Shown one piece after another: positions 1 to 7,949 of a DNA stretch of 48,928 nt. Under the pieces are notes generated by a model. That model worked only from the letters and a program-made list of their open reading frames with translations. It had not been told where the DNA came from and made no database searches. How positions within the stretch are numbered: the first letter of the stretch is position 1; the number at the start of each line of letters is the position of its first letter. The position numbers and the translations under genes are program-made. The stretch comes from Bacteroidales bacterium (lineage in GTDB: Bacteria > Bacteroidota > Bacteroidia > Bacteroidales > P3), in the NCBI GenBank assembly GCA_017428115.1, contig JAFRRK010000048.1, positions 1-48,928 on the forward strand, in the 5' to 3' direction.

Positions 1-2
1 AA

Positions 3-512
3 AAGTACAGGGAGAATGCGTCAAGGCCCGCTTCCGAGAGAATCCCGATGAGGAAGAAGTATCAGGTGCCAAGGCTCCCCAACGGCGAGACTCGGGCGGA
101 GCTGCTGCACCGCAGTCGATACCTGCTCTACAAGTCGCCAGGTGATTTGACTGTATCGCAGAGACAGAGAGCCCGCCTGCTGTTTTCTTGCTTCCCCGGC
201 CTTGAGGATGCCTACATCCTGTACATCCGTTTCAGGGAATGGTACTCGCCCGACCCTTCAGGCGGAAAAGACTTCAAGGACCGGCAACTCTCACTCTGGA
301 TCAAACATGCCAGGGAACACAAGCAGAAACCATTCGACGACTTCTGCTCAATGATTGAGAACAACCGCGAGTACAACGTAAACTATTTCGACGGATACCG
401 CACAAATGCCATCGCGGAAAGCACCAACGCCAAAATCCAACTCGCAACAATAAAGAACCGCGGCTCCCGTGACCTGGATTTCTTCCTCTATCGTATCGCT
501 AATTTCTTATAG
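3..512 (+). CDS. ISL3/ISAon1-like transposase, C-terminal part (cut by window edge)
   Basis: C-terminal part of a DDE transposase of the ISL3 type. Recognisable are the segment NGETRAELLHRSRYLLYK, an alternation of charged helices, and the end NYFDGYRTNAIAESTNAKI...FFLYRIANF, which corresponds to the family motif N-Y-F-(D/N)-x-R-x-T-N-A-x-A-E-S-x-N-A-K-I that holds the last catalytic Glu. The reading frame is open to the window edge, so the first ATG (position 48) is internal and not the start. A second frame (from position 2) is also open until about position 145, so a frameshift close to position 45 cannot be excluded. No second gene of the element is visible here; the right inverted repeat must lie between 513 and about 568, but I could not delimit it. 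The right edge of the window starts another element of the same kind. Confidence 0.75.
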   Translation, partial: KYRENASRPASERIPMRKKYQVPRLPNGETRAELLHRSRYLLYKSPGDLTVSQRQRARLLFSCFPGLEDAYILYIRFREWYSPDPSGGKDFKDRQLSLWIKHAREHKQKPFDDFCSMIENNREYNVNYFDGYRTNAIAESTNAKIQLATIKNRGSRDLDFFLYRIANFL

Positions 513-568
513 CTTTTCACATCAAAATTAAATTAACCCGAATTTCGTGATGCTTTTGGGGTCAAAAA

Positions 569-1230
569 TCACTCCATCTCATCGAGAGAATCTCTAATGG
601 GAAAAAAAGAGCGTTTAGTACTTCCCAAAAAATTACGACATTTTACGGTATTTGAATACAGTTCTCTAATATAAGCATAGTTATTATTGTTAAGTTTCGA
701 TGCTATTAATCCTATAATACAATGAGTATCCATCCCTGAACAATTAGGGTTATACTCATACAGTGGATTTGTATTATACATTTTGTCTATTGATTCTACA
801 CAAGAATTGGTATTGATATAGTTAATTGCATTGTCAAGCATCGGGATTAGTTGTTTAATAATTTTACTAATATCTTGTATCGAGTGCACCGAGAATCTTT
901 CTTTTTGATTAATTTGTAGTTTCCATTGCGTATCACTTGTATAAGTATTATTTAAAACGGACTCAAAACGAATAAATTGATAAAAGCCGTGTAGTTAAGG
1001 TTAAACCCATGTTTTTCACATATATTGTGAATAGCATCTATCTTTATCTCAACATAGGGTTGTATTTGTATATTTTCCAACCCCGACATATGTTCGAATG
1101 AAATTGAAGCAGAACCCATCAAGGTCTTTTTGTTCATCAAAAAATGCCCTTTACTTATCTTAAATCCATTAGTGGCAGCGAAAGGGGTCAGCCCAACTAA
1201 CAGTTCATTCTTTACTTCGCTAAGTTTCAT
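569..1230 (-). pseudogene. DUF4304-like protein gene broken by a 1-nt frameshift
   Basis: Two overlapping reading frames join into one protein of about 220 residues. The N-terminal half starts at the ATG at 1228-1230 (MKLSEVKNELLVGL) and has the pattern NGFKISKGHFLMNK...IQPYVEIKIDAIHNICEKHGF before running off frame at about 995. The C-terminal half is in the next frame, which is open from about 994: it continues GFYQFIRFESVLNN...DTQWKLQ, then TDTHCIIG-like helices to the stop at 569. Joining at GFNLNYT/GFYQFIRF restores an uninterrupted protein, so one nucleotide appears lost near 985-992 (or miscalled). The order of elements (GFK..KG.F, then I.PYVE.K, then a C-terminal helical part) resembles DUF4304-type proteins, which often sit beside toxins as presumed immunity proteins; this assignment is tentative. 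The region is AT-richer than its neighbour. It lies 46 bp downstream of the 764-aa gene and may be co-transcribed. Confidence 0.6.
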
Positions 1231-1276
1231 GCTTTTGCTATTAGGGATGTTATATTTTGCAATACTCGTCACTATT

Positions 1277-3571
1277 TCAAAGCCCTCTTGTCCTGCGGGG
1301 AGCAGAGGAAATAACGGCATTGCGAGGGCGGACGTTGGAAGCGCTTTTGCTTGCCGGCTTGCTTTTGGCAGGAGAGGCTGCCGGTTTGCTCTTGCTTGTG
1401 ACCCTGCTTGCCGGCTTACCTGAAGGCTTTCCAGCCGTTCCAGATGTCTTGGGTACGGGCTTTGCCTCTGTCGCAACAGGCTGGGAGGGACTTTCGTAAT
1501 CCGTGGGGGTGTAGTTGCCGCGATTGCGCTTGTAGTTGGTCATAGAGTTCACACGGCTGATGCGCGACGAGAGGTTATGCCCCCCGGTGGTCAGCAGGTC
1601 GGCGTATGTGATGATGAGCGACGAAGTCTTCATGTATCGTCCCGTGTTGCCCTTCAGGTTGGCGGCAAACCAATTCTTCACATCCTTCAAGTCCATCCCC
1701 AAGAGGTCGAGATTATTCTTGCCCACCCCGCGCATCAACTGGTTCACTTTCCGCCCGCGCAGAAAGGTGTTGTAGCTCTCGCGGTCGTGGATTTTCACCC
1801 CGCGGGGATAGGAGAGGTATCGTGCCAACTGCTTGAACTGCTCTTCGCTGAGGCTGCCCAACATATCTTTGACCTCTTGTATATTCCGGCTAATACCTGC
1901 CTTTGTGTCGCGGTGCACATTACGATAGATAGCATCTATATTCTCCTCCGAGTAAGAGATGTTGTGCTTCTGTTCGTTCTCACGCAGTTGCTTGTCGATG
2001 TGCTCCTTCTGAAAGTCTCTGAAACTGCGTTGTGACAGGCTGTCGGCCAGCAAACCAACCTCCTCATCACTCAACTGTCGAATCTTATCAAGCAACTCCA
2101 CCGTGGGCTTGTACAGCAAGAAAGGCTTGTTCTTCGGGAACGAGGCGTAGGTGTTGCCCGAGTAGCTGATGTTGTTGTCGATAAACAGCTGGTACAACGC
2201 CGTGTACTGCACCACCCGCGCCAAGTCGGTGTTACCAAGTGTGGCGAAATATTGGTAGGCCTGGCTCTCGTAGCGATAGCCTATCGACTGGCTGCGCTCC
2301 TGTGAGTTGAAGTAGCTCACCGGCAGTGAGCCTGTACGGCCCAAGGTGTAAATGGTGTAACCTTCACGGTCGATGGCATACATTGCTCCGGCGGTGTTCC
2401 AATTGTATACCAGTTCGTTCAGTCCCAGTTTCTTGAACAACGGCTTGTCGAAAGGATAGTAGCCCGGCTCTGGGTAGCGGTAATAACCCTCCTTGATGGT
2501 GCCGCGTTCCGACCAGTCCTTCAACAGCACGTCGGTGATAGTCATCAGGTCGCCAAACTCGGTGTTCTCCAGCTCGCGACTCAGGTAGGTGGGACACCAG
2601 TCGCGTCCGTTGTTCATCTTGCCAGCCATCAGGTCGTTGATGTCCAGGCTTTGCGACAGCTCTTTCTCGGTGGTCGAGGCCAGCAGCAGGATGCTCTCTA
2701 TCTGCAACGGTGGCAGCTCATTCAGCGGCGATTGGCGTTCACGGCCAATAATTACCAGCGTACTGCTGTCGGCCAAGGCTCCCAGTATCAGGTCGGCATC
2801 CAGTGTGAATTGACGTATGTCGCCCACCTGTGCGGCAATGTCCTCATTCTTCGCCACCGCCCAGGCCACAAAACCCGGCTGCTGGCTGAAATAGACACCC
2901 CTTGCCTGCGCTGCAAAGAGGTCGCTGATGGTCATCACCTTGCTGGTGTCGTCGAGATGAATAAACCCCTCGCCTTCCTCCATAAACCAGGTGTTAAACT
3001 CGTTCAGCGTTATCTGGTAGTCGATGCTCTCCTTGGCGAAGTACCGTCGTATCTCCTCAGCGGGCAATGTCATCACAGTTGGTTTGTAATCACTGAAAAA
3101 GAGCTCCTTGTTCAGCCGCTTGAGCAGTCGGTCGCAGTTCTCCTGCGTGGCATTGCCCAGCAGGATAAGCATATCGGTCGTGTAGCCGTCGTAGCCGATT
3201 GAGTGCTTGCGTTGCTCTGTCTTGTAAGAGAACTGGGCAAAGATAGGCGCGATGGAATCTGTCTCGAAATGTGGAGGTAAGTCGCTCAGCAGAATCATGC
3301 GGCTGCTGTCTGAGAACGACGCCATCCCGACGGTCTGGTAATGGAAGCGGTACTTCTTGCGAAAGTCCTTGTAAATCGAATCTTCCATCCCCGCCGCCTC
3401 GCACCGGTCAATGTCCACATTCTGGTTCGGGATATACTCATAATCAAACAGCCGCGCACTCCCCCGCTTCACACTCTCCCCAACCCCCGTCCGCGACAGC
3501 AATGCAATCACCACCCCAATTGCCGCAATAGCAACCAGCCAGACGAGTGTTTTATGAGGTTTATTGATCAT
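1277..3571 (-). CDS. unrecognised 764-aa membrane-anchored protein with basic C-terminal tail
   Basis: I do not recognise a family. The protein starts MINKPHKTLVW and has one hydrophobic segment at residues 9-25 (VWLVAIAAIGVVIALL), which would anchor it in the inner membrane with the bulk outside the cytoplasm, or act as an uncleaved signal. The central 600 residues are mixed alpha/beta with many aromatic residues. The last 85 or so residues are low complexity and strongly basic, rich in Lys, Ser, Pro and Ala with repeated SKPA/SKSKPA blocks, and end in PRRTRGL. Such tails may bind nucleic acid or cell wall, but this is a guess. It follows the Bro-N gene on the same strand after 63 bp that contain a perfect 7-bp hairpin (3606-3622). 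Confidence 0.7.
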   Translation of the reverse strand: MINKPHKTLVWLVAIAAIGVVIALLSRTGVGESVKRGSARLFDYEYIPNQNVDIDRCEAAGMEDSIYKDFRKKYRFHYQTVGMASFSDSSRMILLSDLPPHFETDSIAPIFAQFSYKTEQRKHSIGYDGYTTDMLILLGNATQENCDRLLKRLNKELFFSDYKPTVMTLPAEEIRRYFAKESIDYQITLNEFNTWFMEEGEGFIHLDDTSKVMTISDLFAAQARGVYFSQQPGFVAWAVAKNEDIAAQVGDIRQFTLDADLILGALADSSTLVIIGRERQSPLNELPPLQIESILLLASTTEKELSQSLDINDLMAGKMNNGRDWCPTYLSRELENTEFGDLMTITDVLLKDWSERGTIKEGYYRYPEPGYYPFDKPLFKKLGLNELVYNWNTAGAMYAIDREGYTIYTLGRTGSLPVSYFNSQERSQSIGYRYESQAYQYFATLGNTDLARVVQYTALYQLFIDNNISYSGNTYASFPKNKPFLLYKPTVELLDKIRQLSDEEVGLLADSLSQRSFRDFQKEHIDKQLRENEQKHNISYSEENIDAIYRNVHRDTKAGISRNIQEVKDMLGSLSEEQFKQLARYLSYPRGVKIHDRESYNTFLRGRKVNQLMRGVGKNNLDLLGMDLKDVKNWFAANLKGNTGRYMKTSSLIITYADLLTTGGHNLSSRISRVNSMTNYKRNRGNYTPTDYESPSQPVATEAKPVPKTSGTAGKPSGKPASRVTSKSKPAASPAKSKPASKSASNVRPRNAVISSAPRRTRGL

Positions 3572-3605
3572 TCTAGATGTGTTCTATCTATTCGTTCTCA
3601 TTGTC

Positions 3606-3622
3606 GCGTCCCTTCGGGACGC
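3606..3622. terminator. 7-bp hairpin between Bro-N gene and 764-aa gene
   Basis: gcgtccc (3606-3612), loop ttc, gggacgc (3616-3622). There is no T-run on the minus strand side, so it may be a transcript-stabilising hairpin rather than an intrinsic terminator. The sequence just before it (gtgttctatctatt..cattgtcgcgtc) recurs in the intergenic region at 29118-29161. Confidence 0.35.
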
Positions 3623-3634
3623 AACTAGTTCCCT

Positions 3635-4495
3635 TTATTCTGGACTATCACTGGGCTCTATCTGTTTCACATCCTCTATGTTTGTGTCAAGGGCGAGTTT
3701 GTCGGTGGCGTTGAGGGGACTGACAACGGGTTGGCCTGTACGCTGCTCTATCTCGCGGCGGGCGGAGCCTGCCACATTGCCGCCCTCAATGGCTATACTT
3801 CTACTTTCAGCAAACGACTCGGGTTGGCGACTACGTGAAATGGCTGTGGTGGTAACTTCCGCCAACATATTGAGCACAAACTCGAGGTTAGTCATATTAT
3901 TTCTCAGATTCTCTTTCTTCAATCCTTTCACCTCTTTGTAGTCACGCACCGTGAGGCCGCTCCACGCGCGGGTCATCTCATTTGTCAGTATGGCGTAGTC
4001 TCTCTCTTGGTCAATACCACGGGCTTTCCATTCGTCGGTCAGCTCCTTGCGCATCTCTATCGATTGTAGCCGCTGGTTGGTCCATCCCTCGTTGTAGCCC
4101 TTGGCTCGGTAGAAATCGGCCCCCCGGACAATAGCCTTCTCTGGGTCGGCAATCTCGTCCAGCCGCTCGGTCCCCACCTGCGCCAACCACTGCTTGAATG
4201 GCTCTGCCTTGGGCGATGGGATAGATTGTATAATACGGAAGACCGCCTTGCTGTCAGCAGCAAGTGTCTTTCGCCGTTTCCCTGTTTCTGTCATCATTTC
4301 TACCTGGGGACAGTTTGTCCCCATGAACGCTGCAAGTTCCGGGTCACGCTTGCGCATCTTCTTTAGGTAATCAGTCGGATTTATAGAATCCGTCAACACC
4401 CCGACAACATCTACCACCGAGAAGTACCATTCCTCCTTTTCCCCATCCCAGTGGGTGCGAACCTTCTTGTCTTGAAATATCTGAACTTTTTCCAT
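3635..4495 (-). CDS. Bro-N domain protein (DinD/BRO family)
   Basis: 286 residues. The N-terminal 120 residues match the Bro-N fold: HWDGEKEEWYFSVVDVVGVLTDS, then YLKKMRKRDPEL, then KTLAADSKAVFRIIQSIPSPKAEPFKQWL with the typical end QWLAQVGTERLDEI. Bro-N is a DNA-binding domain found in viral BRO proteins, phage antirepressors and the bacterial DinD-like proteins. The middle part (RGADFYRAKGYNEGWTNQRLQSIEMRKELTDEW...) is the conserved extension of the chromosomal DinD-like branch, followed by a less conserved tail. No phage genes are near, so this is probably the chromosomal type rather than a prophage remnant. The gene has its own Bacteroidetes promoter (4572-4602). Confidence 0.85.
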   Translation of the reverse strand: MEKVQIFQDKKVRTHWDGEKEEWYFSVVDVVGVLTDSINPTDYLKKMRKRDPELAAFMGTNCPQVEMMTETGKRRKTLAADSKAVFRIIQSIPSPKAEPFKQWLAQVGTERLDEIADPEKAIVRGADFYRAKGYNEGWTNQRLQSIEMRKELTDEWKARGIDQERDYAILTNEMTRAWSGLTVRDYKEVKGLKKENLRNNMTNLEFVLNMLAEVTTTAISRSRQPESFAESRSIAIEGGNVAGSARREIEQRTGQPVVSPLNATDKLALDTNIEDVKQIEPSDSPE

Positions 4496-4571
4496 CTATC
4501 CATGTCGGCTTTATCTCTATTACTTTAATAATCATACCGATGCACTGCATTTTATGCATGATATAACTTTA

Positions 4572-4602
4572 CAAAGATACAAAACTTCGGTAGAATGGCA
4601 AA
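4572..4602 (-). promoter_or_regulatory. Bacteroidetes sigma-ABfr promoter for the Bro-N gene
   Basis: On the minus strand TTTG (4599-4602), 19 nt, then TATCTTTG (4572-4579), an exact match to the TTTG-N19-TAnnTTTG pattern. It begins just inside the end of the upstream DUF1294 gene. Confidence 0.7.
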
Positions 4603-4604
4603 AC

Positions 4605-4874
4605 CTAATGCAGTATAAGCACATTCACAGACAGCACCACCACAACCAGCTGCAACACAAACATAACTGGCACCCCGTAGCGGAACTTCTTCTTTTGTGT
4701 CTTGTGGCGGAAGAGCTGCATCGCCAGCCATGCGCCCACGCTGCCGCCCAACGCCGCAAGCGCCAGCAACGTGGCCTCCGGCACCCGCCAACGTCCACGC
4801 CGAGCCTTCCACTTATCTAAGCCGAAGACTACAAACGTCAGCACATTCATCATCAAGAAGATATATATTAGCAT
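4605..4874 (-). CDS. DUF1294 family small membrane protein
   Basis: 89 residues with the DUF1294 signature: FGLDKWKARRGRWRVPEATLL, then LGGSVGAWLAMQLFRHKTQKKKF, then a last hydrophobic segment (VMFVLQLVVVVLSVNVLIL). Three to four transmembrane helices fill most of its length, which is normal for the family. Function is unknown; relatives are often found alone or fused to a cold-shock domain, absent here. ATG start at 4872-4874. Confidence 0.85.
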   Translation of the reverse strand: MLIYIFLMMNVLTFVVFGLDKWKARRGRWRVPEATLLALAALGGSVGAWLAMQLFRHKTQKKKFRYGVPVMFVLQLVVVVLSVNVLILH

Positions 4875-5049
4875 GATTGCTTAAATGTTTTCGCTAAGCC
4901 GAATCCATACAAGCCCGATTGTTTGGTGAGATAAGAAAACTTCATATAATTAATAACGCCATATCGCGCACATTATTGTGTTCTTCATAAAGCATCCTTT
5001 ATCTTGGTTCATCCGACAAACGAAAGTGCGAGAGTGTAGCGTGTTTCTT

Positions 5050-5200
5050 CCCGTTTTGGGTACACCTTGCCTCCTCTCTAGGAGCGAAGGCAGAGCGAAG
5101 GCAGAGTGGAAGCAGAGTGAGTGTCGACCGTCTATTATAGTTATACCAAAAAAGGGAAAAAACAGGGTGCCACTTTTGTGACAAAAAAGTGACACCCGAT
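5050..5200 (+). repeat. dispersed repeat family A, copy 1 (11-bp tandem units plus hairpin)
   Basis: Within the 579-bp gene-free stretch 4875-5453. Three tandem 11-mers gagcgaaggca (5082-5092, 5093-5103) and gagtggaagca (5104-5114) are followed by gtgagtgtcgac, ttatacc, aaaaaaggg and a hairpin gggtgccactttt/aaaagtgacaccc (5165-5197). The same order of elements occurs, in reverse orientation, at 18270-18430. No gene is apparent in the rest of the stretch. Confidence 0.7.
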
Positions 5201-5453
5201 AACAATAACAATAACAAAAGGGAAATATACTTTAATTCCCTCGCGGGGGTGAAAAGTGTAGGAACGTTGTCTTGGAGAGGTCTAATGTGCCTCTTTTCCT
5301 AACTATGAATGTAAACCTTTATCTTCTCCATAAAGTAATAATAATACTCTCCTTACGTTATTGAGGTAGTTGAGATTTGCTCTTTTTTTGTTTGGGCTGT
5401 AACAAAAGGGTGCTGTTTTGCTACATACGATAAGACGATAATAAGTTAGTAAA

Positions 5454-6500
5454 GTGAAAGAACTAATACTGATACAGGGTGCTGGTCGCACCGAGGTAGA
5501 GCAGATATTGCGCCAAGTGGCGCAGCAGCTCGACCCCGAATCCTCCATCACTTCGCTCGGGCTCTTCGCCACCCGCCGTGGCGACATCTTTGCCGTTCGT
5601 CCCAGCCGCCTGTGCGAGGGGTGGGACTTCTCCGACCTCTGCCTCCACCTCAAGGCCGCCCTCGCCGACCATAGCGGCATCACCGCACAGGCGTGGCTTC
5701 AGCTCCCCAGCGACACCATGAACGGACTACCCGCCCACCAGATGCTCTGCATCGGTTTCGACCTACCCTCACCCGACGAACTGACCATCACCGACCCCGA
5801 CGGCACCTGCTACGTATTCAACATCTACACCGACGAGGAAAGTGGTGAGGAATTCGTGCTGGCCGAGCTAGCCGGCACGGGCGACTACCACCCCCGTCCC
5901 AAACTCCAGCTGCAGCCTCTCTGCCACATCGCCGTGGGCGAACGACGCCCGTTCAAACGCCTCCGCCGCCTATACGAGACGATGTGGGAAAGTGACTCCG
6001 AGTGGATAGTGGGCCTCGTATCGATCCTTTCCATCGTCGCCTTCTTCGCCCTCATCATCGTTGCCATCTTGGGTGCCTGGGATTTTTCCGAGACCGTGTT
6101 GCCCTTCTCCATCCCCGACCGTGCACCGTTCATCTGCTTCCCCGCCGTCGGCCTCGTTCTCGCCCTGCTCAATGTGACGTTCAAAAAATGGAACTTCTGG
6201 GGACGTTTCGTCTACAGCACCATCGCCACAGCCATTGTGACGGGGCTGCTGATGGTCGCCGTTTTTTCCACCAACCGCCTCATACCCGCCGCCGACCCCG
6301 TCGTGGGGCAAGGCGTAGTCACTCGGCATATTGAGAACAAAGACTCTAACAACTACTACATCGACGTCACCGCCCCCGTCAAAGGCACCATCTACTTCCG
6401 CATGCATGGCGACGGCACCCTCCGCATCGGCGACACCGTCAAGCTCACCCTCCGTCGAGGCATCTTCGGCATGTATCATACCAAGAAGGTAGGCAGTTGA
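5454..6500 (+). CDS. unrecognised membrane protein with three transmembrane helices
   Basis: 348 residues from a GTG start at 5454 (MKELILIQGAGRTEVEQ); no ATG is available upstream. Residues 1-170 are soluble and mixed alpha/beta (RTEVEQILRQVAQQL, then TSLGLFATRRGDIFAVRP), with no signal peptide, so they should be cytoplasmic. Helices span about 184-207, 224-242 and 250-272. The last 65 residues form beta strands, probably on the periplasmic side (TAPVKGTIYFRMHGDGTLRIGDTVKLTLRRG), ending KKVGS. I do not recognise a family. It converges on the rRNA methyltransferase gene, with only 3 bp between the two stop codons. The codon use is GC-rich (CCC, GCC, ACC), unlike the AT-rich leader before it. 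Confidence 0.7.
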   Translation: MKELILIQGAGRTEVEQILRQVAQQLDPESSITSLGLFATRRGDIFAVRPSRLCEGWDFSDLCLHLKAALADHSGITAQAWLQLPSDTMNGLPAHQMLCIGFDLPSPDELTITDPDGTCYVFNIYTDEESGEEFVLAELAGTGDYHPRPKLQLQPLCHIAVGERRPFKRLRRLYETMWESDSEWIVGLVSILSIVAFFALIIVAILGAWDFSETVLPFSIPDRAPFICFPAVGLVLALLNVTFKKWNFWGRFVYSTIATAIVTGLLMVAVFSTNRLIPAADPVVGQGVVTRHIENKDSNNYYIDVTAPVKGTIYFRMHGDGTLRIGDTVKLTLRRGIFGMYHTKKVGS

Positions 6501-6503
6501 GCA

Positions 6504-7259
6504 TTACCGCACCTCATTTCTACACAGTTCGGCAAGAAGGATGGCGCACGCCACCGAGGCATTGAGCGACTCGGCTGTGCCGCCCAGATTGGGAATTGTC
6601 ACACGCCGAGTAACGCACTGTCGCACCTCGGGGGTGATACCGCGCGACTCATTGCCGATGACCAGCACAGCACCTTCTGTAGGAAGAGGTAGCGGCTGGC
6701 TTTCGCCCCAAATATTCTCCCCGTCGAGCATCGCGCCGTAGACCGTCATCCCACAGCTTTGCAGATAGTCCGGCAGAGAGGTGTATATGACCTCTGTGCG
6801 GAACAGGCCGCCCATCGTCGCCTGCACCACCTTGGGGTTGAAACACGATACTGTGCCTTCGGAACAGACAATGTGCCGCACCCCGAACCAATCGGCAGTG
6901 CGGATAATGGTGCCCATATTGCCGGGATCCTGCAAGTGGTCGATAGTCAGCACCAAACCGCCCTTTTGCGGCAGGTGTGCCGAGGGGCGTGGCAGGAGCA
7001 TCCACACCTCGTTGGGAGTACGTAGGCTGCTCAGCCTTTCGAGTGCAGCATCATCAACTTCAATCACTTCCGTGTCTGGAGGTAAAATATCATGCTGTGA
7101 GAGCCACCAATTTGTTGCACATATCACCCTGATAGGGCATTTTGCAGCCAACACCTCGTCGCACATTTTCACCCCTTCCACAACAAATACAGACTCTTCT
7201 TCACATGCCTTTTGCTGCTTATACACAGCAAGTTCCTTTAATTTTGCCTTAGATATCAT
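6504..7259 (-). CDS. TrmH/SpoU-family RNA 2'-O-methyltransferase
   Basis: A SPOUT methyltransferase that should 2'-O-methylate rRNA or tRNA with S-adenosylmethionine. The three SpoU motifs are all present: motif 1 DHLQDPGNMGTIIRTADWFG, motif 2 LVIGNESRGI, motif 3 IPNLGGTAESLNASVACAIL. The N-terminal 90 residues form the substrate-binding domain typical of the RlmB/TrmH branch (VFVVEGVKMCDEVL). I choose the ATG at 7257-7259 (MISKAKLKEL): a TAnnTTTG promoter lies directly upstream, at 7264-7271, so transcription would start just before it and the next upstream ATG (7274) would lie outside the transcript. The 5' leader must be very short. 251 residues is normal length. Confidence 0.92.
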   Translation of the reverse strand: MISKAKLKELAVYKQQKACEEESVFVVEGVKMCDEVLAAKCPIRVICATNWWLSQHDILPPDTEVIEVDDAALERLSSLRTPNEVWMLLPRPSAHLPQKGGLVLTIDHLQDPGNMGTIIRTADWFGVRHIVCSEGTVSCFNPKVVQATMGGLFRTEVIYTSLPDYLQSCGMTVYGAMLDGENIWGESQPLPLPTEGAVLVIGNESRGITPEVRQCVTRRVTIPNLGGTAESLNASVACAILLAELCRNEVR

Positions 7260-7263
7260 GTGG

Positions 7264-7271
7264 CAAAGATA
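7264..7271 (-). promoter_or_regulatory. -7 box of the SpoU methyltransferase promoter
   Basis: TATCTTTG on the minus strand, a few bases ahead of the chosen start codon. Transcription start would fall almost at the ATG, implying a nearly leaderless mRNA. Confidence 0.55.
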
Positions 7272-7291
7272 CAATTTTTTTTGAAATTATT

Positions 7292-7322
7292 TTTGCTATG
7301 TCAGAAAAAGTTAGTAATTTTG
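7292..7322 (+). promoter_or_regulatory. promoter of tRNA-His
   Basis: TTTG at 7292-7295, 19 nt, then TAATTTTG at 7315-7322. It drives the tRNA gene starting 22 bases further on. It overlaps the divergent promoter region of the methyltransferase. Confidence 0.7.
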
Positions 7323-7344
7323 CACCCGATTTTCAAATCAGCAT

Positions 7345-7419
7345 GGTGGGCGTAGTTCAGCTGGTTAGAGCGCCAGATTGTGGATCTGGAGGTCGTGGGT
7401 TCGAGCCCCACCTCCCACC
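7345..7419 (+). tRNA. tRNA-His (anticodon GTG)
   Basis: Cloverleaf reads: G-1 at 7345, acceptor GTGGGCG (7346-7352), D arm TTCAGCTGGTTAGAG, anticodon stem CCAGA/TCTGG with loop TTGTGGA (anticodon GTG), T arm GTGGG-TTCGAGC-CCCAC (7395-7411), acceptor 3' CTCCCAC (7412-7418) and discriminator C (7419). The extra G-1 opposite C73 is the hallmark of tRNA-His. There is one C-T mismatch in the acceptor stem (pair 6-67). CCA is not fully encoded: only CA follows the discriminator. Confidence 0.93.
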
Positions 7420-7429
7420 CAGGAAAAAG

Positions 7430-7456
7430 GACAGGACGTAGAGCCTGTCTTTTTTA
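7430..7456 (+). terminator. intrinsic terminator of tRNA-His
   Basis: Stem gacagg (7430-7435) and cctgtc (7444-7449) with loop acgtagag, followed by TTTTTTT. Confidence 0.85.
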
Positions 7457-7538
7457 TTCTACCCTTTCAACTCCCCCCCCAAAAAGGGTGCTTGCAATGG
7501 TGAATTGGCCCCATGGGTGTTAAAAAAAATATAAATAT

Positions 7539-7554
7539 CTAAAGTTTGACAAGC
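7539..7554 (+). repeat. solo 16-bp repeat end (ctaaagtttgacaagc)
   Basis: Identical to the terminal inverted repeat of the 541-bp element at 18020-18560. No partner repeat was found nearby. It sits in the gene-free stretch 7457-7949, where the only open frame (7739-7930 +, 63 codons) has no recognisable features; the stretch also holds a hairpin at 7893-7920. Confidence 0.8.
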
Positions 7555-7892
7555 AAGATAAAGTCATGAAACTTTGTTTTTCCTTTGATTGACATCCGTT
7601 TTTTCTCTGTTGGGTCTCCGTCTTATTAACACAGAACAAACGATAATTCAATAGCTAAGTAATTGCAACTCAACAATGTATGATGGAAGAATAAAGGCGT
7701 TGTTATTTTTCTTATCAAGGCTATGACTTACGCCGATAGTGGCGTATGTGCGGACGGTGTGCCGGGAGTACGAAACGTTGCGGAGGAGCGGATGGAGCAG
7801 CCCTGTGTACTTCCGCCTGCACTGCGAGAGGCCAGACACGACTCATCACGAAGAATTATCGGTGCCGGATGAGAAGGGCGACCTAACTAAGA

Positions 7893-7920
7893 AGAGGCAC
7901 TCCCTAAATGGGGTGCCTCT
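7893..7920 (-). terminator. hairpin downstream of lipoprotein gene
   Basis: agaggcac (7893-7900) and gtgcctct (7913-7920), extended inward by ccc/ggg with one bulged T and loop TAAAT. It lies 30 bp after the stop of the minus-strand lipoprotein gene. No clear T-run, so terminator function is only likely. Confidence 0.45.
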
Positions 7921-7949
7921 CCATAATTAACTAAAATGAGAATGACTTG

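Noticed and set aside
952-1476. 174-aa minus-strand ORF with an N-terminal Arg/Gln-rich start
   Set aside because: Its upstream part lies in another frame of the 764-aa gene; only the part from 1230 onward is real, as the N-terminal half of the frameshifted DUF4304-like gene.
3635-4495. Prophage remnant suggested by the Bro-N gene
   Set aside because: No other phage gene is near and the protein belongs to the chromosomal DinD-like branch.
7739-7930. 63-aa plus-strand ORF in the gap after tRNA-His (contains PVYFRLHCERP)
   Set aside because: Faint likeness to an integrase arm domain, but no ribosome site, promoter or further domain; too short to support.
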